NCBI RefSeq assembly: GCF_009739905.1
Contig: NZ_CP034279.1
Coordinates: 6,634,001-6,698,000, forward strand
Reading direction: 5' to 3'
Length of the DNA: 64,000 nucleotides
Source of the DNA: Streptomyces ficellus
Lineage (GTDB): Bacteria > Actinomycetota > Actinomycetes > Streptomycetales > Streptomycetaceae
In this document: positions 26,346 through 34,447 of the stretch, piece by piece
How the letters are laid out: each line of letters starts with the position of its first letter
Position numbering within the stretch: position 1 is the first letter of the stretch
The notes under the pieces: model-generated
Told to the model about the DNA's origin: nothing
The model's input: only the letters and a program-made list of their open reading frames with translations
Databases searched by the model: none
Translations under genes and position numbers: made by a program

Positions 26346-26388
26346 CAGGGTTAACCCTGGTGTGCGCCCGAACCCGTCCGCCTAGGGT
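26346..26388 (+). promoter_or_regulatory. Palindrome plus TAGGGT -10 element
   Basis: A 14-bp perfect palindrome CAGGGTTAACCCTG (26346-26359) is followed, 23 bases later, by TAGGGT (26383-26388), a good Streptomyces -10 hexamer on the plus strand. The palindrome overlaps the expected -35 position, so a regulator bound there would control the transcript. No gene starts downstream on this strand; see the small RNA entry. Confidence 0.45.
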
Positions 26389-26394
26389 TGGGGT

Positions 26395-26472
26395 CACGGG
26401 GGACAGGACAACGGGGGAGTCGTCCTGGAGGTGGCCGGCTTCCGCCGACGACGTCGGGCGGAAGCCGGCCAC
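26395..26472 (+). ncRNA. Candidate small RNA of about 80 nt
   Basis: The transcript predicted from the TAGGGT promoter would contain a first stem (AGGAC..GTCCT around 26403-26425) and end in a perfect 16-bp hairpin, GTGGCCGGCTTCCGCC (26431-26446) with GGCGGAAGCCGGCCAC (26457-26472). No coding frame with a ribosome binding site lies inside. The 3' hairpin may also simply terminate the minus-strand response-regulator gene, whose stop is 24 bases away. Existence of the RNA is inference. Confidence 0.35.
26431..26472. terminator. 16-bp hairpin terminator
   Basis: Perfect stem GTGGCCGGCTTCCGCC / GGCGGAAGCCGGCCAC with a 10-base loop. It lies just past the 3' end of the minus-strand LuxR gene and can stop transcription from both directions. 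Confidence 0.8.
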
Positions 26473-26495
26473 AAGAACCCCGCACCGCCCCCGGG

Positions 26496-27140
26496 TCACC
26501 CCCGGAGATAGGTGAGCACGGCGAGGACCCTGCGGTTGTCCGTCACCTCGGACTCCAGCCCCAGCTTGGTGAAGACGCTGCGGATGTGCGTCTCCAGCGT
26601 CTTCGCGCCGACGTGCAGACGCTCCCGGATGGCCTCGTTGGAACGGCCCTGCGCCATCAGCGCGAGCACTTCGCGCTCGCGCCCGGTCAGCCCGTCCAGG
26701 AGGCTGTCGGTCCGCCGGCGCGCCAGCAGCCGGGAGACGATCTCCGGGTCGATGGCGGACTCACCGGCCGCCACCCGCCGCAGCGCGTCGTGCAACTCGT
26801 GCGCGTCGGCGACCCGTTCCTTGAGGAGGTAACCGAAACCGCCCGGGCTCCGCGCCAGGACGTGCACGGCGGCGCTGGTCTCGACGTACTGGGACAGCAG
26901 GAGCACTCCGGTGCCCGGACGGCGGGCCAGGATCGCCTCGGCGGCGCGCACCCCCTCGTCCGTGTGGGTCGGCGGCATCCGGATGTCGAGGAGCACGGCG
27001 TCCGGCCGGGTGCTCTCCACCAGGTCCAGCACCTCGCCGGACTCCCCGGTCTGCCCGACCACGTCCACTCCGCAGTCCTCCAGCAGCCGCACCAGCCCCT
27101 GGCGCAGCAGGGGAGCGTCCTCCGCCACGATCACCCGCAC
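26496..27140 (-). CDS. NarL/LuxR-family response regulator
   Basis: A 214-aa response regulator. Receiver domain 1-125 with D8/D9-type acidic pocket (VAEDAP), phospho-acceptor D52 (VLLDIRMPP) and K105 (LLKERV). LuxR-type HTH at about 145-212 (LTGREREVLALMAQGRSNEAI, KTLETHIRSVFTKLGL). The GTG start lies 10 bases inside the end of the histidine kinase gene, with GGAG upstream, so the pair is translationally coupled. Target genes are unknown; the palindrome at 26346 and the divergent region are candidates. Confidence 0.9.
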   Translation of the reverse strand: MRVIVAEDAPLLRQGLVRLLEDCGVDVVGQTGESGEVLDLVESTRPDAVLLDIRMPPTHTDEGVRAAEAILARRPGTGVLLLSQYVETSAAVHVLARSPGGFGYLLKERVADAHELHDALRRVAAGESAIDPEIVSRLLARRRTDSLLDGLTGREREVLALMAQGRSNEAIRERLHVGAKTLETHIRSVFTKLGLESEVTDNRRVLAVLTYLRG

Positions 27141-28981
27141 GGCAGCTCCGCCCTGATCCGGGTGCCCCCGCCCGCCGGGCTCACCACCGACAGCGTGCCG
27201 CCCACCGCGGCCACCCGGTCGGCGAGGCCCTTCAGGCCCGTACCCGAGCCCGTACCCAAGCTCTCCGGCCCGTCGGCGCTGGGGAGGCGTACGCCGCCGA
27301 CGCCGTCGTCCGCCACCTCGACGACCAGGCCCGGGCCGCCGCCGCGCACGGCGACCCGGATCCGCCGGGCGGCCGCGTGCTTGACGGCGTTGGCCAGGGC
27401 CTCGGACACCAGGAAGTAGGCGGTCGTCTCCACGACCGCCGGCCAGCGGCCCGGCTCCGTCTCGACCGCGACGGGCACCGGGCACTGTTCGGCCAGAGAC
27501 GTCAGGGCCGGACCGAGGCCCGCGCGGGCCAGGACCGCCGGATGAATGCCCCGCGCCAGGTCCCGCAACTCCTCGATCGACTGGCGCAGCCCCTCCTCCG
27601 CCTCCGCGACGGTGCGCCGGAGCGCCGGATCGGCGTCGGGGGCGAGCCGGGCGTCGAGGCGGCGCAGGGTCATCAGGGTGTAGAGCATCCGGGTCTGCGC
27701 GCCGTCGTGCAGGTCCCGTTCCAGCTTCTTCCGTTCCTCGTAGACCGCCTGGAGGATGCGCCGGGGAACGGCCCGGTCGCCCTGACCGCCCCGTACGCCC
27801 GCCTCGGAGCGCACCCGGAGGTCCCGCACCCACAGCCGGACGACCTCACCGACCGCCGCCATCAGCTCGGTGTCCTCCGCGAGCGACCGGTCGTGCTCCA
27901 GGACCGCCTCGGCGTCGCGCACCGCCCCGGCCGGCACCGGTGTGACCGCCCTGTCCCCGCCGCCCCGCCCCGGCGGCGGCACGGGACGGCCGTCCGGGCC
28001 CGAGTGACCACCGTCGTCCGCCCGGAGACCCAGGACCAGCGACGGGTCGCCCAGCGTCCGGCGCAGCATGTCCTGCATGCCGTGGTGACCGGGGGAGCGG
28101 CCCACGGTCAGCACCAGCTCGCCCACCGACGCGCGCCGCAGGCGCATGCGCAACAGGCTCACCAGGAACACGACGGGGACCGCGACCTGGGTCACGTCCG
28201 ACAGCACCGTCACCACGGCGTCCGCCCCGCCCAGCCCCTCCGGTGCCAGCAGGTACAGCACCTCCCAGCCCACGAAGCTGAAGGTGAGCCCGACGGCCAC
28301 CCACGCGGGCAGCAGGACGCGGCGCCTCGCCGGGCTCCCCGCGCGCCAGCGCCGGACCATCGTCAGGGTGACCAGCACGGTGAGCACGACCCCGGCCCAC
28401 CGGTAGACCACGTCGACCGCCTCGAACAGCGCGGGCGCGTCGAAGAGGAAGAGCGCGTTCGGCCCGCACCGCGCACAGGCGAGGTAGCTGGACGAGCTGT
28501 CCGCCGCGGGGTCGTAGAGCAGGGCGCGTACGAGGCCGCCGACGGCCACCAGCGCGTACCCGGCGACGACCAGCCGCCGCTCGTACCCGCTCCCCGCCCG
28601 GCCGTCCGGGAACACCAGCAGCAGGTGCCCGAGGACCGCGAGGTTGAGCGCTTCCCCCCAGGCGCCGGCCGCGAAGAGCACCGGCACGGAGAAGCCCTGG
28701 AGGTTCCCCAGGAACCAGGTGAGTCCCTCGGCGTACAGCAGCGGACCCGTGCGGTTGGCCGGGCGCCGCAGCCGGGCCACCGTTCCCGACACGGCGAAGG
28801 CCCAGCCGACCGCGAGGTCGCGCACCAGGTCGGCGGGGCCCGCTCCGGCACGGGCGTAACCCCAGGCCCCGCACACCCCCGCGACGAGCGCGGGCAGCCC
28901 CCACGTCACCAGCGTCACCGTCCGGGCCGGCCGGGCCGCCCCTCGCCGCACGACGCCCTCACGCGTCGTTTCTCCCCGCAT
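27131..28981 (-). CDS. Membrane histidine kinase (NarL-partner, HisKA_3 type)
   Basis: A 616-aa kinase. Residues 20-330 hold about eight membrane helices with a small Cys-containing loop (SSSSYLACARCGPNALF). The cytoplasmic part has a linker and HisKA_3 dimerisation domain with the phosphorylated H425 in LERDLHDGAQTRML, then a C-terminal HATPase (VSEALANAVKHAAARR, DGVGG, GTGLKGLADRVAAVGG). The ATG is preceded by AGGGGAACG. The multi-helix sensor suggests that it detects a membrane-associated or hydrophobic signal. It is coupled to the response regulator gene by overlap. Confidence 0.9.
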   Translation of the reverse strand: MRGETTREGVVRRGAARPARTVTLVTWGLPALVAGVCGAWGYARAGAGPADLVRDLAVGWAFAVSGTVARLRRPANRTGPLLYAEGLTWFLGNLQGFSVPVLFAAGAWGEALNLAVLGHLLLVFPDGRAGSGYERRLVVAGYALVAVGGLVRALLYDPAADSSSSYLACARCGPNALFLFDAPALFEAVDVVYRWAGVVLTVLVTLTMVRRWRAGSPARRRVLLPAWVAVGLTFSFVGWEVLYLLAPEGLGGADAVVTVLSDVTQVAVPVVFLVSLLRMRLRRASVGELVLTVGRSPGHHGMQDMLRRTLGDPSLVLGLRADDGGHSGPDGRPVPPPGRGGGDRAVTPVPAGAVRDAEAVLEHDRSLAEDTELMAAVGEVVRLWVRDLRVRSEAGVRGGQGDRAVPRRILQAVYEERKKLERDLHDGAQTRMLYTLMTLRRLDARLAPDADPALRRTVAEAEEGLRQSIEELRDLARGIHPAVLARAGLGPALTSLAEQCPVPVAVETEPGRWPAVVETTAYFLVSEALANAVKHAAARRIRVAVRGGGPGLVVEVADDGVGGVRLPSADGPESLGTGSGTGLKGLADRVAAVGGTLSVVSPAGGGTRIRAELPCG

Positions 28982-29303
28982 CGTTCCCCTCAAGACCCGG
29001 CCGTCCGGCGCCGTGTCGCGGCGCCCGTGTACGCCACATTCTCGCCCGGCCGGGCAGCGCTCCCGGCCACGCGCGGCTTCCGGGCCCCCGGTCCCACCGC
29101 GGTCCCGGAGGTGACGCCTGTGGCGTGCGTATGCCAACCGACGGCTCCGAGGCGTCGGGAGGGCCGTGGGACGGGTATGGAACGCGTGCGATCAGCGCTC
29201 CTGCCGTCCGGTGCACGGCTGGGACGACAGTGGTCATCGCAGCCCCTCGGCACGGTGTGAACGCGTCCCCCATCGGCTGGTCGCGTTCACGAGGAGGCGG
29301 TCG
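28982..29303. other. Divergent intergenic region before the STAS gene
   Basis: 322 bases between the divergent kinase and STAS genes. GGGTAT (29173-29178) resembles the -10 of general-stress (sigma-B-like) promoters, but no clear GTTT -35 is at the right distance. A 9-bp inverted repeat sits just before the STAS ribosome binding site. No gene is seen. Confidence 0.4.
29257..29290 (+). promoter_or_regulatory. Inverted repeat abutting the STAS ribosome binding site
   Basis: GTGAACGCG (29257-29265) and CGCGTTCAC (29282-29290) are perfect 9-base inverted arms 16 bases apart. The second arm ends directly before GAGGAGG, the Shine-Dalgarno of the STAS gene. It can act as an mRNA hairpin that affects initiation or as a protein operator. 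Confidence 0.5.
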
Positions 29304-29636
29304 ATGGACACGCACGTGCAGGCCCTGCCCGACGAGCGGGGCACCAGGATCATCCTGTGCTCCGGGGAGTTCGACACCGCGAGCGCGCCCCAGCTCCGGT
29401 CGGCCCTGGAAGCGGCCCGCGCCGACCGGGTCCGGCGCACGGTCGTCGACCTCTCCCTGGTGACCTTCGCGGACTCGGCGTTCATCAGCGTCCTGCTGCA
29501 CGCCCATCACCGCCAGCGGCTGGTCCTCGCCCTCCCGCCGCCCTCACCGGTGCGCAGAATCCTTTCCCTCCTGGGGCTGGACGGCGTTCTGCACCTGGCG
29601 CCCGACCTGGGCACCGCCGCCGCCCCCGATCCCTGA
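29304..29636 (+). CDS. STAS-domain (anti-anti-sigma factor-like) protein
   Basis: A 110-aa single STAS domain: TRIILCSGEFDTASAPQLRSAL at the start and VVDLSLVTFADSAFISVLL, where DSA(S/F)I is the phosphorylation loop. The serine usually modified in anti-anti-sigma factors is present (DSAF). The C-terminal LVLALPPPSPVRRILSLLGL is the usual last helix. It likely binds an anti-sigma kinase and releases a sigma factor when dephosphorylated by an RsbU/SpoIIE-type phosphatase. GAGGAGG at 7 bases fixes the ATG start. No partner kinase or sigma factor is adjacent. Confidence 0.85.
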   Translation: MDTHVQALPDERGTRIILCSGEFDTASAPQLRSALEAARADRVRRTVVDLSLVTFADSAFISVLLHAHHRQRLVLALPPPSPVRRILSLLGLDGVLHLAPDLGTAAAPDP

Positions 29637-29688
29637 GCCGCGGGACGTCCGGCAACCCGCCGCAAGAACCCGCCGCAGGTGACCCGCC

Positions 29689-29880
29689 CTACGCGCCCGG
29701 GATCAGCAGCAGCGGCACCCAGCGCTTCCCGGGGTCCGCGTCCGCCTCGTCCCCGCCCGCCGGGCGGCGTCCGGCCGGGCCCGGTGAGCGGGTGCGCGCC
29801 AGCAGGGTGAGCGCGGCCACCGTCACGGCGGTGCCGGCCAGCCCCAGCGGCGTCACCGCCCGTCGCCGTCGTCCCTTCAC
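29689..29880 (-). CDS. Small single-pass membrane protein
   Basis: A 63-aa frame with a GTG start preceded by an excellent GGGGAGG site. The first ten residues are basic (KGRRRRAV), followed by one hydrophobic segment (PLGLAGTAVTVAALTLLA) and a polar, Pro/Gly-rich tail ending WVPLLLIPGA. It could be a membrane anchor or uncleaved signal. It converges on the STAS gene. Family unknown. Confidence 0.5.
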   Translation of the reverse strand: MKGRRRRAVTPLGLAGTAVTVAALTLLARTRSPGPAGRRPAGGDEADADPGKRWVPLLLIPGA

Positions 29881-30117
29881 GGGTCCTCCCCTCACGGGCC
29901 CTCCCAGCGGGCCCCCTCACGGGTCCCGGCGCGGGCCCGCTCGTACGGTCCACCGGCCAGCGTCCCCCGCCCCGGCCCGCGCGGCGGCCCGACGCGGCCG
30001 GGCGGGCCGGGAAACCGCCCGGCCGGCCCAGCGCGTCACCGTTGCGGGGTCGGCCGGCCGGGCGAATCCGGGTGTCTCCGCACCGGCCGCGGCGCTCGAT
30101 CCAGCAAGGTGAGGGGC

Positions 30118-31374
30118 ATGCCCTCGTACCCCTCCGCCCATGTGACGCCGGTCGCCGCTCCCTCCCCGGCGCTGCCGGGTCCCCGCGCGGGGACCCCGTG
30201 GGCAGGGCGGATGTTCACCGCCCTGCACGACCGGAAACTCGTCTACAACGCGTGCTGGGAGGACCCGGCGCTCGACCGCGAAGCCCTCGCCATCGGGCCC
30301 GGCGACCACGTCCTGGTCATCACCAGCGGCGGGTGCAACGCCCTGGACTACCTGCTCGCCGGGGCCGGCCGGGTCACCGCCGTCGACGTCAACCCGCGCC
30401 AGAACGCCCTGCTGGAGCTGAAGGCGGCCGGCATCCGGCACCTGTCGCACCCCGAGTTCTTCGAGCTGTTCGGCACCGGCCGCTCCCCGCGGGCGCACGA
30501 GATGTACCGGGACGCGCTGCGCCCCGACCTGACGCCCTTCGCCCGGCGCTACTGGGACGGGTACATCGACGCGTTCGCCGGGCGCGGCTGGCGCAACTCC
30601 TTCTACTACCGCGGCACTTCCGGTCTCCTGGCCAAGGGCCTCATGCTCGTCCTGGGCCTCCAGGGCCTCGGCCCGCACCTCGAGGAGCTGCTCGCCGCGC
30701 CGACGCTGGAACGGCAGCGGCACCTCTACGAGTCCCGGCGGATGAGCGAGCGGCTCCGGGCGGCCGCCCGCCTCGCCTCCCAGCCCCTCGCCCTGAGCCT
30801 CGCCGGCGTCCCGCCCGAGCAGCGCCGGGAGATCGCCGAGGAGTACACGGGCGGCACCGTCCAGCTCGTGCACGACGGCCTGGACGCCATCCTGGGGCGG
30901 CTGCCGCTCGCCGACAACTACTTCTGGCGCGCCTACATCACCGGCTCCTACACGCCGGACTGCTGTCCCGAGTACCTGAAAGCCGCCAACTTCCCCCTCC
31001 TGCGGGGCGCCCTGGCGCGCCTGGACGTGCGCACCACCACCGTCACCGGCTTCCTCGGCCGGGTCCGGGCGGAGGGCCGGGACGTCTCCAAGTTCGTGCT
31101 CCTGGACCACATGGACTGGATGGGCTGGCGCGACCAGCCCGCGCTCGCCGCGGAGTGGCAGGCCATCGTCGACGCGGCCCGCCCCGGCGCCCGGGTGATC
31201 TACCGCAGCGCCGGACTGCACACCCGCTACCTGGACCCCGTGCACGTCGTCCACGACGGCCGCACCCGAAGACTGGCGGACCTGCTGCACCGCCACCCCG
31301 GCCTCGCCGCCCGGCTGCACGCCCGGGACCGGGTGCACACCTACGGCAGCTTCCACATCGCCGACCTGCCCTGA
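30118..31374 (+). CDS. btaA: BtaA-like SAM:diacylglycerol 3-amino-3-carboxypropyltransferase
   Basis: A 418-aa protein of the DUF3419/BtaA family: MFTALHDRKLVYNACWEDP at the start, VLVITSGGCNALDYLLAGAGRV (SAM-binding loop) and VDVNPRQNALLELK, and HMDWMGWRDQPALA later. BtaA moves the 3-amino-3-carboxypropyl group of SAM to diacylglycerol, giving diacylglyceryl-homoserine, the first step to the phosphorus-free lipid DGTS. The ATG at 30118 is chosen over an in-frame GTG at 30109; GTGAGGGGC is just upstream of it. The next gene, 14 bases on, is a matching BtaB-like methyltransferase, which strengthens the call. Confidence 0.85.
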   Translation: MPSYPSAHVTPVAAPSPALPGPRAGTPWAGRMFTALHDRKLVYNACWEDPALDREALAIGPGDHVLVITSGGCNALDYLLAGAGRVTAVDVNPRQNALLELKAAGIRHLSHPEFFELFGTGRSPRAHEMYRDALRPDLTPFARRYWDGYIDAFAGRGWRNSFYYRGTSGLLAKGLMLVLGLQGLGPHLEELLAAPTLERQRHLYESRRMSERLRAAARLASQPLALSLAGVPPEQRREIAEEYTGGTVQLVHDGLDAILGRLPLADNYFWRAYITGSYTPDCCPEYLKAANFPLLRGALARLDVRTTTVTGFLGRVRAEGRDVSKFVLLDHMDWMGWRDQPALAAEWQAIVDAARPGARVIYRSAGLHTRYLDPVHVVHDGRTRRLADLLHRHPGLAARLHARDRVHTYGSFHIADLP

Positions 31375-31388
31375 CCGAGGGAGCGTTC

Positions 31389-32114
31389 ATGGGACTCCGG
31401 TCCGACCTGCGTACCATCCGCCACATGGTGTTCCCCCGCGTCGCGGGCGAGACGCCCGCCGAGCGCATGGAGTCGTACTACCGCTCCACGGCCGGCGACT
31501 ACGACGCCTTCCGCGAGCGGCTCCTGCACGGCCGGCGCGAGCTGATGGCCCGGCTGCCCACCGCGCCGGGCGCCCACCTCGTCGACATGGGCGCGGGCAC
31601 CGGCAACAACATCACGTACCTCGGCGAGCGGCACCGCAAGGAGTGCCGGCGCATCACCCTCGTCGACGTCTCCGCCTCGATGCTGGAGGTGGCACGCCGG
31701 CGCGTGGAGCGGTCCGGCTGGGACAACGTCGAGACGGTCCTGGCGAGCGCCACCGACTACCGGCCCGCCGACGGGCAGGCCGACATCGTCGTGTTCTCCT
31801 ACGCGCTGACGATGATGCCCGACTGGTTCACCGCCGTGGACCACGCCCGCGCCATCCTCCGGCCCGGCGGGACGATCGCCGTCTGCGACTTCTACGTCGC
31901 GCGCAAGCAGCCCGCCGGCGGGGCGCGCCACGCCGCGTGGCGGCGGCACCTGTGGCCCGCCTGGTTCAGCCACAACAACGTCTTCCTGTCGCCCGACCAC
32001 CTGCCCTACCTCCGCGCCCGGTTCACCCCCACCCATGTGCGCGAAAGCCTCTCCTCGGTCCCCTACCTCCCGGCGAAGGTGCCCTACTACCTCTTCACCG
32101 GCACCAAGGACTGA
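31389..32114 (+). CDS. btaB: BtaB-like N-methyltransferase
   Basis: A 241-aa class I SAM-dependent methyltransferase with HLVDMGAGTGNNITYLG (motif I, residues 63-79), TLVDVSASMLEVARRR, and the C-terminal KVPYYLFTGTKD typical of BtaB, preceded by the aromatic-rich WRRHLWPAWFSHNNVFLSPDHLPYL region (quoted here only in part: WPAWFSHNNVFLS). BtaB trimethylates diacylglyceryl-homoserine to DGTS. GAGGGAG lies 9 bases before the ATG. It is co-transcribed with btaA, and its last 28 bases overlap the end of the convergent MMPL gene. Confidence 0.82.
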   Translation: MGLRSDLRTIRHMVFPRVAGETPAERMESYYRSTAGDYDAFRERLLHGRRELMARLPTAPGAHLVDMGAGTGNNITYLGERHRKECRRITLVDVSASMLEVARRRVERSGWDNVETVLASATDYRPADGQADIVVFSYALTMMPDWFTAVDHARAILRPGGTIAVCDFYVARKQPAGGARHAAWRRHLWPAWFSHNNVFLSPDHLPYLRARFTPTHVRESLSSVPYLPAKVPYYLFTGTKD

Positions 32115-34336
32115 GCGGCGGGCCGGAGGGCCGGCGCCCACCAGTTGGCCCGGCCGAGCAGCGCCATCAGGGCCGGCGCCAGCAGCAGCCGGATCACCGT
32201 GGCGTCCACGAACACCGCCACGGCCAGGCCCACGCCGACCACCTTCAGCAGCAACAGCCCGGACGCCGCCAGCGCCGACATCACGACGATGACGACCAGC
32301 GCGGACGCCGTGAACAGACCCGCCGTGCGCTGCACGGCACGCGCCACCGCCTGCCGCGTCGACGCCCCCGCGTCGTGTTCCTCCACGGTCCGCGACAGCA
32401 GCAGCACCTCGTAGTCCATCGACAGCCCGAACGCCACGCACAGCACCAGCACGGGCACGACGGTGTCGGTCACCCCCGTCACCGTGAACCCGCCGAGCAG
32501 GCCGCTCAGCCGGCCCTCCTGGAAGACCAGCACCATCACACCGAACGTGGCGCTCAGACTCAGCACGTTCAGCACCAGCGCCTTCAACGGCAGCACCACA
32601 CTGCGCGTGCACCAGCCGAGCAGCAGCAGGGTGACCACGGCGATCAGGGACAGCGCCGGAACCACACCGGCGCGGATCGTGTCCCCCAGATCGGCCAGCC
32701 ACGCCTGCGTACCGCCCACCAGCGCCGGCACCGGCGAGGACACGGCGCGCACCGCCCGTACCACCGAGGCGCCCTCCGCCGTCTCCGGGCCGACGCCGGT
32801 GACGACGGCCGCCCACACGCCCGCCGGGGACGCATAGCCGTGCCCCGGCCCCGCGGCCGCCACCCGCCGCCCCTCCCGGTACGTCCCCGTCGCCGTCTCC
32901 ACCCGCGTCACATGCTCCAGCCGGGCCAGCCGCCGGGCGTAGCCGTCCAGCGCGACGGCGTCCGCCCGGGCGTCCAGCCCGGGCAGCGCCACCTGCACGG
33001 GGCTGAGCGCGTGGTGGTCGAAATCCCGGCGCACCGTGTCCGTGGCCTGCCGCGTCGCCGAACCGGCGGGCAGCGCCCGGTCGTCGAACGTGCCGAACCG
33101 GGCGCCCGCGAACGGCAGGACCAGCGCCGTGAGCACCGCGCCCAGCACCAGCACCACCGCCGCCGGGCGGCGCATCACCCCGTACGCGAGCCGGTACCAC
33201 CGGCCGCCGTCCGGCGCCGCCCAGGGCCGCCGGCGGCGTACCGACAGCGCGTCGATCCGGGCACCCAGCAGGAGCAGCGCCGCGGGCAGCGCGGTGATCG
33301 CGAGCAGCGCGCTCAGAGCCACCACGGCGATGCCGCCGTACGCCACCGACCGCAGCATGTCCAGGGGGAACACCAGCAGCGCGGCCAGGCTGCCGATCAC
33401 CGTCAGCGCCGAGCACACCACCGTGCGGCCCGTGCTGCACACCGTCGCCACCAGCGCCCGGTGCACCGCCTCGCCCGGGTCGCGCTCCTCGCGGAACCGG
33501 TCGCGCTCCTCCCGGTACCGGGCCAGCATGAACAGGCTGAAGTCGACCGCCAGCGCGAACCCGAGCGCCGTGGTCAGGTTCAGCGCGATCACCGACACCG
33601 TCGTCAGGTGCGACAGTCCGCCCAGGAACGCGGCGGCGCCCACCACCGCGCACACGCCCACCAGCAGCGCCAGACCCGCCGCGACGACACCGCCGAAGAC
33701 CACGACGAGCACGGCCGCCGTCAGCGGCGCGGCCAGCAGCTCCGTACGGTGCAGGTCCTGCCGGCTCTGCCGCTCGATGGCCAGCCCCACGGGTGTCGGC
33801 CCGGTCGCGGCGACGTCCAGCGCACCGTGACGACCCGTCAGCCGCGGCAGCAGCGGCTCGACGTCCCGGTGCGCCGTCGCCTCACTGCTCGCCACCCGCA
33901 GCAGCACCAGCGCGGAGCGGCCGTCACGGCCACGCAGCGTGGCGGGGCGCCCCGTCCAGTACGAACGGACCTCCACCACCTTCGGCAGGCCCCGCGCCCG
34001 CTCGGCGAGCCGGGCCCCGGCGCGGGCGGCCGCCGGACCGTCCACCGAACCGCCGCCGCGCACGGTCGCCACCAGCGTCACCGTGGGGCTCCCGCTCCGC
34101 AGCGACGTGGACAGGGCGCGCTCGGCGCGGGCCGACTCGGCGCCCGGCGCCGTCGTACCGCCGTGGTAGAGGTTCCCCGCGACGCCTACGGCCGCCACCG
34201 CCGCGACGAGCAGGGCGCATCCGGTCAGCAGCAGCGTGCGGACGGGGAAGCGCAGGACCAGCTCCGCGAGGGAGCCCAGCGGGTCGGTGGGCAGGAGGCG
34301 GAGCCGCGGGCGCCGCGTCACGATCCCGGACCGCAC
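32087..34336 (-). CDS. MMPL/RND-family lipid exporter
   Basis: A 749-aa membrane protein with twelve helices in two MMPL halves. Each half has a large periplasmic loop after the first helix and a compact five-helix bundle (LGFALAVDFSLFMLARYREE and CVAFGLSMDYEVLLLSRTVEE contain the paired Asp/Tyr proton-relay motifs). MMPL proteins export complex lipids or related metabolites. The GTG start follows GAGGAGACACAT. It lies 111 bases downstream of hpnR on the same strand, so it may move hopanoids, a role that the related HpnN has elsewhere; this is inference. Confidence 0.85.
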   Translation of the reverse strand: MRSGIVTRRPRLRLLPTDPLGSLAELVLRFPVRTLLLTGCALLVAAVAAVGVAGNLYHGGTTAPGAESARAERALSTSLRSGSPTVTLVATVRGGGSVDGPAAARAGARLAERARGLPKVVEVRSYWTGRPATLRGRDGRSALVLLRVASSEATAHRDVEPLLPRLTGRHGALDVAATGPTPVGLAIERQSRQDLHRTELLAAPLTAAVLVVVFGGVVAAGLALLVGVCAVVGAAAFLGGLSHLTTVSVIALNLTTALGFALAVDFSLFMLARYREERDRFREERDPGEAVHRALVATVCSTGRTVVCSALTVIGSLAALLVFPLDMLRSVAYGGIAVVALSALLAITALPAALLLLGARIDALSVRRRRPWAAPDGGRWYRLAYGVMRRPAAVVLVLGAVLTALVLPFAGARFGTFDDRALPAGSATRQATDTVRRDFDHHALSPVQVALPGLDARADAVALDGYARRLARLEHVTRVETATGTYREGRRVAAAGPGHGYASPAGVWAAVVTGVGPETAEGASVVRAVRAVSSPVPALVGGTQAWLADLGDTIRAGVVPALSLIAVVTLLLLGWCTRSVVLPLKALVLNVLSLSATFGVMVLVFQEGRLSGLLGGFTVTGVTDTVVPVLVLCVAFGLSMDYEVLLLSRTVEEHDAGASTRQAVARAVQRTAGLFTASALVVIVVMSALAASGLLLLKVVGVGLAVAVFVDATVIRLLLAPALMALLGRANWWAPALRPAAQSLVPVKR

Positions 34337-34447
34337 ATGTGTCTCCTCACCCTCCGCCGTGGCTCGGACTGCTCAACCTCGCACACGGGCCACCGGCACG
34401 GGCGGCGCGACCCGGCCGGTGTACCCGGACGGCGGAAACGCGCGGGA

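Noticed and set aside
30010..30117. PHO box upstream of btaA
   Set aside because: A single GTCACC-like half-site is visible; the direct GTTCACC repeats needed for PhoP binding are not.
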